From the NCBI GenBank assembly GCA_947468785.1, contig CANIMS010000061.1, positions 1 to 8,316 on the forward strand: a stretch of 8,316 nt of DNA. Direction: 5' to 3'. Position 1 is the first letter of the stretch. Each line of letters starts with the position of its first letter. The DNA comes from Betaproteobacteria bacterium. GTDB lineage: Bacteria; Pseudomonadota; Gammaproteobacteria; Burkholderiales; Burkholderiaceae. Below are positions 1 through 5,488 of this stretch, in pieces. Both the position numbers and the translations under genes were made by a program. Below the pieces are notes generated by a model, which was not told the origin of the DNA, made no database searches, and saw only the letters and a list, made by a program, of their open reading frames with translations.

Positions 1-1340
1 ATATTGGTGCTGGCATTTCTTATCTTGGAAGTTCAGCATATACAGGTGTATCAGTTGAACGCTTGAACAATAACTACGGAATACCTACCCCCGAGGGTGG
101 ATTTATTAACCAATCTCAAAATCGTTACGATTTTCAACATCAAACACGTGATCCGTTTGAAGGATTCACGTCATTTAAATTCAGCGCCGCAAATTCTAAC
201 TACAACCATACAGAATTTGCCAATAGCGGTGAGGCAGCATCCGTTTGGAAAAATATAGCCAATGAGGCGCGTCTAGAGTTGGCTCACAAACCCATACTGG
301 GATGGAAAGGAACTTTTGGCGCACAAGTCACCGCAGCCTCTCTGAATGCTACGGAGGTGGGGACCGGTAGCTATGCAATTGTTCCTCAAACTAAAACCAA
401 TTCCAACGCCTTATTCTGGGTTGAAGAAGGTAAATGGGGGCCATTGCAAGGAAATTTGGGTCTGCGTTACAACACCGTTTTTCAAAATCCCAATACGGGA
501 ACAGTTCTTGAGCAGCAAACTATGGACAACGGTGCATCAACTCCATCTATTGCCTTACAGAACCGTCAATTCAATTTAATGTCTTATTCTGCCGGGGGAT
601 TATGGAATTTTATGAGGGGTCATGGTATTGGACTTGCCTACACTGTCTCGCAAAGGGCTCCTAGCGCACAAGAACTCTATTCTTATGGAGCTCATGAATC
701 TACTGCAACATTTGATATTGGCAATCCCAATCTCAGCAAAGAGACTTCGCATAATTTAGAGTTCAATATTCAAAAAACAAGTGGTTTGATGCGCGGGAAA
801 GCTAGCGTATACGCTAATCGATTTAATAATTACATCTACGGCTATTACACCGGTCTTTATGTCCCGACATATGAAAATTTCTCCGTAGTAACTGTTCAGC
901 AAGCCGCAGCAACAATCAAAGGAGTTGAAGGTGAACTCTCCTATAACTGGAACCAAACCGGCTTAGCAGGCCGTGTATTTGGTGATGCATCCCAGGGAAG
1001 CTTTGATGCAGGCGGAAACCTACCATTACAGCCAGCACCTAGGCTTGGCGCTGAAATTGCTCATCAACGCAATGGTTGGCTAGCAAATGCGAGTTATATC
1101 TATAGTTATCAGCAAAATCGCTTAGCATCCTGGGAAGTGGGTCCTGCTCCTAGTTATAACCTAGTGAATGCTGGGCTCTCCTATACAGAAAGAGTCAAGA
1201 ATGTGAACTGGACAGTCTATTTAAATATGAAGAATCTCTTGAACCAGCAGATTCGCTATGCCACTACACCGATGGCAGTCCGACTCTTCGCACCCCAACC
1301 AGGTCGTAGCTTCATGGTTGGTCTAAGGGGTACGTTTTAA
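1..1340 (+). CDS. TonB-dependent outer-membrane receptor, ZnuD-like, C-terminal part (5' end outside window)
   Basis: This is the C-terminal, roughly 445-residue part of a TonB-dependent receptor, a 22-strand outer-membrane beta-barrel that imports metal chelates or similar ligands using TonB energy. The frame is open to the left edge (first complete codon at base 3) and reads ISYLGSSAYTGVSVERL just before the TTG at 63, so that TTG is not the real start; plug and signal peptide lie upstream. Visible signs are the NNNYGIP stretch, alternating barrel-strand patterns, the segment RAPSAQELYSYGAHES followed by DIGNPNLSKETS (typical of ZnuD-type zinc receptors and relatives), a conserved NLLNQQIRYAT near the end, and the terminal GRSFMVGLRGTF ending in Phe, the usual signal for barrel assembly. 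No long His-rich loop is visible, so zinc as substrate is uncertain. It ends directly against the convergent ppk2. Sure of the family, moderate on ZnuD-likeness. Confidence 0.9.
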   Translation, partial: IGAGISYLGSSAYTGVSVERLNNNYGIPTPEGGFINQSQNRYDFQHQTRDPFEGFTSFKFSAANSNYNHTEFANSGEAASVWKNIANEARLELAHKPILGWKGTFGAQVTAASLNATEVGTGSYAIVPQTKTNSNALFWVEEGKWGPLQGNLGLRYNTVFQNPNTGTVLEQQTMDNGASTPSIALQNRQFNLMSYSAGGLWNFMRGHGIGLAYTVSQRAPSAQELYSYGAHESTATFDIGNPNLSKETSHNLEFNIQKTSGLMRGKASVYANRFNNYIYGYYTGLYVPTYENFSVVTVQQAAATIKGVEGELSYNWNQTGLAGRVFGDASQGSFDAGGNLPLQPAPRLGAEIAHQRNGWLANASYIYSYQQNRLASWEVGPAPSYNLVNAGLSYTERVKNVNWTVYLNMKNLLNQQIRYATTPMAVRLFAPQPGRSFMVGLRGTF

Positions 1341-2246
1341 CTAATAGACCTCTGGTACATACATTTTTGGAGGCACTGGTCCACGGAGATAGTCTGGGTT
1401 GTGGACCCTCGCTGGCAATGAAATGACTGGGTGGTCAATTTCTTGATAGGGTATTTGGCTAAGTAGGTGTGTGATGCAGTTCAGGCGCGCTTTCTTTTTG
1501 TCATTAGCTGCTACGACCCACCAAGGTGCTTCCGGAATGTGTGTACGCTCAAGCATAGTCTCTTTGGCTTTGGTATACGCTTCCCATAAGCGACGAGCCT
1601 CAAGATCCATAGGGCTAAGTTTCCACTGTTTGAGTGGATCATGAATACGCATCATAAAACGGTTGTATTGCTCATCATCTGAGATTGAGAACCAATACTT
1701 AATGAGGATGATCCCCGAATTAATCATCATGCGCTCTAGATCAGGTACTGTCCTTAGAAATTCCTCATACTCTTGATTGGTGCAAAAGCCCATGACCTTT
1801 TCAACACCTGCTCGGTTGTACCAGCTCCGATCAAATAGTGCGATTTCACCACCGGCAGGTAATTGAGAAATATAGCGCTGAAAATACCATTGGGTTTTCT
1901 CGCGCTCGTTTGGTGCTGGCAGTGCTACAACTTTACAAACACGTGGATTGAGGCGTTGAGTAATACGCTTGATTGCCCCGCCCTTACCTGCAGAATCACG
2001 ACCTTCAAAAAGAACGGCCACTTTCATCTTATTGGTAACAACCCAATCTTGCAGCTTAACTAACTCACCTTGAAGTCGAAATAATTCTTTAAAGTAAATA
2101 TTACGCGGTATCTGAGACTTACTGTCACCATCTGGAGATAGGCGATCGTCGTCAAGCTCCATCTCGAGCTCTTCATCCATGCTATCCAGTATTTCTATCT
2201 GTGCACGGCGGTACCACTCAGCCATCTCTTTGTGTTTTGAGCTCAT
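1341..2246 (-). CDS. ppk2: Polyphosphate kinase 2, class I (polyP-dependent nucleoside diphosphate kinase)
   Basis: Soluble PPK2-family enzyme that moves phosphate between inorganic polyphosphate and nucleotides; one-domain class I members mainly make GTP/ATP from GDP/ADP and polyP, reversibly. The 301 residues show the whole fold: Walker A GRDSAGKGG at about 82-90, Walker B/catalytic LFDRSWYNR at about 137-145, the middle segment with IKYWFSISDDEQ, and the C-terminal YLRGPVPPKMYVP. The length is normal for the class, but residues 21-42 form a strikingly acidic segment (11 Asp/Glu of 22) ahead of the catalytic domain. The ATG at 2246 has only a weak GGA six bases upstream. A good Pho box lies about 40 bases upstream on the same strand, suggesting induction when phosphate is low. 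It follows the plsC-like gene by 64 bases and may also be reached by its transcription. The 3' end abuts the receptor gene without a terminator. Confidence 0.95.
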   Translation of the reverse strand: MSSKHKEMAEWYRRAQIEILDSMDEELEMELDDDRLSPDGDSKSQIPRNIYFKELFRLQGELVKLQDWVVTNKMKVAVLFEGRDSAGKGGAIKRITQRLNPRVCKVVALPAPNEREKTQWYFQRYISQLPAGGEIALFDRSWYNRAGVEKVMGFCTNQEYEEFLRTVPDLERMMINSGIILIKYWFSISDDEQYNRFMMRIHDPLKQWKLSPMDLEARRLWEAYTKAKETMLERTHIPEAPWWVVAANDKKKARLNCITHLLSQIPYQEIDHPVISLPARVHNPDYLRGPVPPKMYVPEVY

Positions 2247-2286
2247 ATTGAATCCATTAACTAATCATAATATTTAACTCAAAGAT

Positions 2287-2304
2287 ATGACAGTTTTATT
2301 ACAA
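2287..2304 (-). promoter_or_regulatory. Pho box (PhoB site) upstream of ppk2
   Basis: On the minus strand the site reads TTGTAAT-AAAA-CTGTCAT: two 7-base half-sites separated by an AT-only 4-base spacer. The second half-site is a perfect match to the E. coli consensus CTGTCAT and the first matches 5 of 7. It ends 40 bases before the ppk2 ATG. Candidate -10 elements follow on the same strand: TATTAT (2272-2267) or TAAATA (2276-2271), the latter 10 bases beyond the box, the usual spacing in PhoB-activated promoters. No convincing -35 is seen, as expected where PhoB replaces it. The site sits just after the plsC-like stop codon, so ppk2 may have its own phosphate-controlled promoter. Confidence 0.65.
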
Positions 2305-2310
2305 GGTTCA

Positions 2311-3090
2311 TTAAGAACTCAAAACAAGTGATATTTGCTCTTGACTATGCATTGCTAACCATTTTCGATCTCTTGAGGGCTTTGGCATGGCCTCAGATGG
2401 TGATAAAAATCTAAGTTCAATTCGTAATTTTCGATGGTTCAATATCTTAGACATCGATTCCAGTAGTCCCATATCGCCAACAAAGGCAGCAACATCAGAA
2501 CGTAACCCAGTACTGATATCGAAATATTGGATTGCAAGGCTGTAGACTGGTGAATCGCTCATTACCGCTGATTCAAAAAGGTTGGCTTTAAATGGTTTAA
2601 CGCTAATTCCTTCGGTGGATGTTCCTTCGGGAAAGATACAAATGGAATCGGTTTTCAGTATCTGAGTCATCTGCTTTACAACTTCAGCAGCATTTCTAGA
2701 ATGCCCCCTCTTAATGAAAATAGTGCCGAGTTGTTTGGCCATCCAACCAAAAATTGGCCATGACTCAACTTCAGACTTAGCCACAAAACGTATCGGCTTG
2801 AAAGTATTGATTGCATGTATATCTAACCATGAAATATGGTTGGACGCTAATAAGTACGGAGCATTCGGCAATATAGATTGATTGAATACTTCTAGCTGAA
2901 TGCCAAAAATATTGAGAAGTTTACTGGACCATTTTCTTGTATGAGTAGATTTACTCTTTGCAGAGATGAATGGAAAAAACAAACATAATATTAGAACTCC
3001 ATTCAAAACATGTATCCAAATAGCGATCCAAAGCCTAAGTCTGGTAAGACTATTTCTTCTTGCCGCTGATTGTGATTTCTTTGATTGCAT
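2311..3090 (-). CDS. PlsC/OlsA-type lysophospholipid (or lyso-aminolipid) acyltransferase
   Basis: Membrane-attached 1-acyl-glycerol-phosphate acyltransferase family protein of 259 residues. It has an N-terminal hydrophobic segment (about residues 19-43) and the four usual blocks: NHISWLD with the catalytic His85 and Asp90 (HX4D), FIKRG at about 125-129, FPEGTST at about 153-159 for glycerol-phosphate binding, and a later Pro-containing hydrophobic stretch (SPVYSLAIQYF). PlsC makes phosphatidic acid from lysophosphatidic acid; the close relative OlsA adds the second fatty acid to lyso-ornithine lipid, and motifs alone do not separate them. Its place opposite a phosphate-starvation lipid operon that contains an OlsB-family gene favours the OlsA role (inference). 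The ATG at 3090 has no Shine-Dalgarno sequence; an AT-rich -10-like TATATT (3106-3101) lies very close to it. It shares the 103-base divergent region with plcP. Confidence 0.88.
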   Translation of the reverse strand: MQSKKSQSAARRNSLTRLRLWIAIWIHVLNGVLILCLFFPFISAKSKSTHTRKWSSKLLNIFGIQLEVFNQSILPNAPYLLASNHISWLDIHAINTFKPIRFVAKSEVESWPIFGWMAKQLGTIFIKRGHSRNAAEVVKQMTQILKTDSICIFPEGTSTEGISVKPFKANLFESAVMSDSPVYSLAIQYFDISTGLRSDVAAFVGDMGLLESMSKILNHRKLRIELRFLSPSEAMPKPSRDRKWLAMHSQEQISLVLSS

Positions 3091-3129
3091 ATAGGTAATA
3101 AATATAAATCATTTAGAAAGTTTTACTGA

Positions 3130-3169
3130 ACGTCATAAAACTGACATGAAACTGTCATGATGATTTCAC
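3130..3169 (+). promoter_or_regulatory. Phased array of four Pho half-sites upstream of plcP
   Basis: Four 7-base units start at 3130, 3141, 3152 and 3163, exactly 11 bases apart, one helical turn: ACGTCAT (5/7 to CTGTCAT), CTGACAT (6/7), CTGTCAT (7/7) and ATTTCAC (5/7 when the consensus final C is allowed). Spacers are AAAA, GAAA and GATG. The central pair, CTGACATGAAACTGTCAT (3141-3158), is a near-perfect Pho box, and the flanking units would permit two tandem PhoB dimers. The orientation faces the plcP operon. The array ends 11 bases before a -10-like element, fitting class II PhoB activation in which PhoB replaces the -35. It may also affect the divergent plsC-like gene, but the half-sites point away from that gene. 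Confidence 0.85.
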
Positions 3170-3180
3170 AATGGCCGTGC

Positions 3181-3187
3181 TTAATAC
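3181..3187 (+). promoter_or_regulatory. Candidate -10 element of the plcP operon
   Basis: TTAATAC here contains TTAATA and TAATAC, both -10-like, 11-12 bases after the last Pho half-site, the distance expected for PhoB-dependent promoters. Transcription would begin around 3193-3195, at or beside the ATG at 3194. No -35 element is seen apart from the Pho units. Inferred from spacing only. Confidence 0.5.
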
Positions 3188-3193
3188 GGTTTC

Positions 3194-4003
3194 ATGATGC
3201 ATTACAGAGCTATCTGGATTTCAGACGTACACCTAGGAACATCAGGGTGTCAGGCAAACTACCTTCTCGACTTTCTAAAACACAATGAAGCAGATAAGTT
3301 TTATCTAGTTGGAGACATTATTGATGGTTGGAGACTGAAAAAATCATTCTACTGGCCACAAGCACATAACGATGTAGTGCAAAAGTTACTACGAAAAGCA
3401 CGCAAAGGTACTGAAGTTATTTATGTTCCAGGTAACCATGATGAAAGTGCCCGCCAATTTTTTGGCCTTTCCTTTGGTGATGTAAAAGTTGTCGAGGAAG
3501 TCATTCATATTACTGCCGATGGGAAAAAACTGTGGGTTACCCATGGAGACCTATTTGATGGCGTAATGCAGTATGCGAAATGGTTGGCGTATGTTGGCGA
3601 TACCCTCTACTCCTTCATTCTGTATATCAACCGATATTTCAATATGCTTCGAATAAAGATGGGTTTGCAGTATTGGTCTCTATCTCAATACTTAAAACAC
3701 CAAGTTAAAAATGCAGTGAGTTACATAGCTGATTTTGAGCACATTATGGCTAGAGAGGCTCGATTGCGAGGCTGCGATGGTGTTGTCTGCGGACATATAC
3801 ATAAGGCTGAGATCCGTGAAATCGATGGCTTGATCTATTGCAATGATGGTGATTGGGTTGAAAGCCTTACAGCATTAGTCGAAACACATACAGGCGAACT
3901 CAAGATTATTCATTGGCCCCATATTAAAGGCGAACCTGTCGAAACCCCCGAGATTACCTACCAACCTATTGTTGAAACACTCATTAAAGAGGCTGCATTA
4001 TGA
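3194..4003 (+). CDS. plcP: PlcP-type calcineurin-like phosphoesterase (phospholipase C of phosphate-starvation lipid remodelling; LpxH-like family)
   Basis: Metallophosphoesterase of 269 residues in the COG2908/LpxH-like group. Metal-ligand motifs are complete: DVHLG (D11, H13), GDIIDGW (D41), GNHDE (N81, H82), THGD (H117) and GHIH (H201, H203). Blocks such as GTSGCQA, WYWPQ-like FYWPQAHNDVVQKLLRKARKG and YWSLSQYLKHQVKNAV resemble Sinorhizobium PlcP, which degrades phosphatidylcholine and phosphatidylethanolamine to DAG plus phospho-headgroup under phosphate limitation. Database labels often call such proteins UDP-2,3-diacylglucosamine hydrolase; the Pho boxes and the adjacent glycosyltransferase make the PlcP role much more likely here (inference from context). 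No signal peptide is visible, so it would act on the inner leaflet from the cytoplasm. Two ATGs are tandem (3194, 3197); neither has a Shine-Dalgarno, and the first motif begins at residue 8, so the start cannot be far downstream. The stop overlaps agt as ATGA. Confidence 0.88.
   Translation: MMHYRAIWISDVHLGTSGCQANYLLDFLKHNEADKFYLVGDIIDGWRLKKSFYWPQAHNDVVQKLLRKARKGTEVIYVPGNHDESARQFFGLSFGDVKVVEEVIHITADGKKLWVTHGDLFDGVMQYAKWLAYVGDTLYSFILYINRYFNMLRIKMGLQYWSLSQYLKHQVKNAVSYIADFEHIMAREARLRGCDGVVCGHIHKAEIREIDGLIYCNDGDWVESLTALVETHTGELKIIHWPHIKGEPVETPEITYQPIVETLIKEAAL
3988..3994 (+). promoter_or_regulatory. Ribosome binding site of agt inside the plcP end
   Basis: A purine-rich AAAGAGG-like stretch lies within the last plcP codons, about 6-7 bases ahead of the agt ATG at 4000. 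Together with the ATGA stop-start overlap it supports translational coupling between the phosphoesterase and the glycosyltransferase. Confidence 0.5.
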
Positions 4004-5028
4004 AAATTATGATCATCACCGATGCCTGGGATCCACAGGTCAATGGCGTTGTTAGAACTCTGAAGCAAACTCGGGCAGAGCTAATAGCAATGGGACATGA
4101 AGTAGAAATGATTACGCCAAATGGCTTTAAATCAATCCCTTGTCCAACTTATCCCGATATTGCACTATCGCTTTTTCCCGGCAAAGAAGTGGCCAAAAGA
4201 ATTAAGGCATTTGCTCCTGATGCCATGCATATCGCGACCGAAGGACCTCTTGGATTATCGGCTAGGTCTTATGCAGTAAAAAATAAACTCCCCTTCTCAA
4301 CCGCCTATCACACACGCTTTCCAGAATACGTTAAGGCTCGCACAGGTATTCCACTTGGAATGACCTATGCATTTATTCGTTGGTTCCATGGTCCTTCGAT
4401 GGCAGTAATGGCTCCAACCATTGTAGTTAAAGATGACTTAGAAAAATATGGTCTACAAAATGTAGTTTTGTGGTCACGAGGTGTTGATCTAGAAATCTTT
4501 AAGATGCAAGAGTCCAAAGCATTGAATACGGCTCACCCAATTTTTCTCTATGTAGGCAGAGTTGCTATAGAGAAAAATATCAACGCCTTTTTAGAATTAG
4601 ATTTACCTGGTTCAAAATGGGTCGTTGGTGATGGTCCAGCGATGGCCGGAATCAGGGAAAAATATCCTGAAATTAACTATCTTGGAGTACTGCAGCAACA
4701 TGAATTAGCGAAGGTCTATGCGGCAGCTGATGTATTTGTATTTCCAAGCAAAACAGATACTTTTGGCCTCGTTTTACTCGAAGCGATGGCATGTGGTACT
4801 CCTGTAGCTGCTTACCCCGTTACAGGCCCTATTGATGTGCTTGGCAATTCTGCTGCTGGGGCTATGCATGAAGACTTACGCGAAGCCTGTATGCAAGCTT
4901 TAAAGATTCCACGTGAGCACGCTAGAGCCCATGCGGAGAAATTTTCATGGCGAGCTGCATCAGAGCAATTTGCATTTCACTTAAAGCCCGTTCCTAGAGC
5001 AGATGTTCATCTCACCGCTTTAGCTTAA
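4000..5028 (+). CDS. agt: Agt-type GT4 glycosyltransferase (probable diacylglycerol glycosyltransferase)
   Basis: GT-B fold, glycosyltransferase family 4, 342 residues. The N-terminal acceptor domain begins MKIMIITDAWDPQVNGVVRT with the glycine-containing NGVV loop; the C-terminal donor domain has VGRVAIEKN (R188, K192), GDGPA at 210-214 and the acidic motif DTFGLVLLE at about 253-261, where Asp takes the place of the first Glu of the usual EX7E. The AYHTRFPEY segment near 102-110 is typical of the group that includes lipid glycosyltransferases (DgdA, SqdX/SQD2, MgtA, Agt). In marine alphaproteobacteria, plcP-agt pairs make monoglycosyl- or glucuronosyl-DAG during phosphate starvation; the 4-base overlap with plcP makes the same role likely, using DAG from PlcP and a UDP-sugar. 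The sugar (glucose, galactose or glucuronate) cannot be read from sequence. No transmembrane helix is visible, so peripheral membrane binding is expected. Confidence 0.88.
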   Translation: MKIMIITDAWDPQVNGVVRTLKQTRAELIAMGHEVEMITPNGFKSIPCPTYPDIALSLFPGKEVAKRIKAFAPDAMHIATEGPLGLSARSYAVKNKLPFSTAYHTRFPEYVKARTGIPLGMTYAFIRWFHGPSMAVMAPTIVVKDDLEKYGLQNVVLWSRGVDLEIFKMQESKALNTAHPIFLYVGRVAIEKNINAFLELDLPGSKWVVGDGPAMAGIREKYPEINYLGVLQQHELAKVYAAADVFVFPSKTDTFGLVLLEAMACGTPVAAYPVTGPIDVLGNSAAGAMHEDLREACMQALKIPREHARAHAEKFSWRAASEQFAFHLKPVPRADVHLTALA

Positions 5029-5042
5029 TAGGCAGACCCATT

Positions 5043-5447
5043 TTGAATACCAAATACCATATTAATCAAAATCCCCATAAGGGGAATAAAGGGTTTACGC
5101 GTGCATGGCATGCCGCTAAGAATTCTTGGTGTGGATTGGTATATGCATTTATGGAAGAAAGTGCCTTCAGGCAAGAATTGACGCTTTTTGTCTTACTTAC
5201 TCCAGCGGCACTCTTCATGCCAATTGACTATTTACAAAAAGCCTTATTGATCTCTTCTTTAATCATGGTGCTAGTAGTGGAATTATTAAATTCAAGTGTT
5301 GAAGCGGCTATCGATCGAATTTCATTCGAGCATCATGATTTGTCGAAACGGGCAAAAGATTTCGGATCTGCAGCAGTCATGTTAGCTCTCATGATTGCAG
5401 TTTTACTATGGGCGGCTGTTTGCATCCCTATTGTATTAAAAATGTAA
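5043..5447 (+). CDS. dgkA: Diacylglycerol kinase DgkA
   Basis: Small integral inner-membrane kinase that phosphorylates DAG to phosphatidic acid with ATP and works as a trimer. The 134 residues have the family layout: an amphipathic N-terminal part with ESAFRQE (E39, E45), and three membrane helices at about 46-60, 65-84 and 108-131. Active-site residues align with E. coli DgkA: ELLNSSVE (E80, N83, E87), D91 and KRAKDFGSAAV (D106), corresponding to E69, N72, E76, D80 and D95. The start is TTG at 5043, with a weak AGG about 10 bases before it; the N-terminus is about 11 residues longer than in E. coli, and a later start is possible because conservation begins near residue 18. It follows agt by 14 bases. 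In this operon it would consume the DAG that PlcP makes, competing with Agt or recycling the surplus (inference). Confidence 0.92.
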   Translation: MNTKYHINQNPHKGNKGFTRAWHAAKNSWCGLVYAFMEESAFRQELTLFVLLTPAALFMPIDYLQKALLISSLIMVLVVELLNSSVEAAIDRISFEHHDLSKRAKDFGSAAVMLALMIAVLLWAAVCIPIVLKM

Positions 5448-5488
5448 TCAATCATATTTAACATCGATCTAATTTATAAAGGCAACTT

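Noticed and set aside
63..65. TTG at 63 as the start of the receptor gene
   Set aside because: The same frame is open to base 1-3 and the preceding codons read as typical receptor sequence, so the gene is cut by the window edge.
1..1340. Functional link between the ZnuD-like receptor and the lipid locus (for example metal for the phosphoesterase)
   Set aside because: The receptor is on the far side of a convergent junction, no Pho box or shared promoter is visible, and adjacency alone is not evidence.
3194..4003. Calling the phosphoesterase LpxH (UDP-2,3-diacylglucosamine hydrolase of lipid A synthesis)
   Set aside because: The family is shared, but Pho boxes, overlap with a GT4 glycosyltransferase and PlcP-like blocks (GTSGCQA, FYWPQAHNDVVQKL, YWSLS) fit PlcP better. 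LpxH is a housekeeping gene and would not be expected in a starvation operon.
5448..5488. Terminator or separate Pho-controlled promoter between dgkA and olsB
   Set aside because: Only the short ATCGAT palindrome and AT-rich sequence are present; no stem-loop with T tract and no half-site pair.
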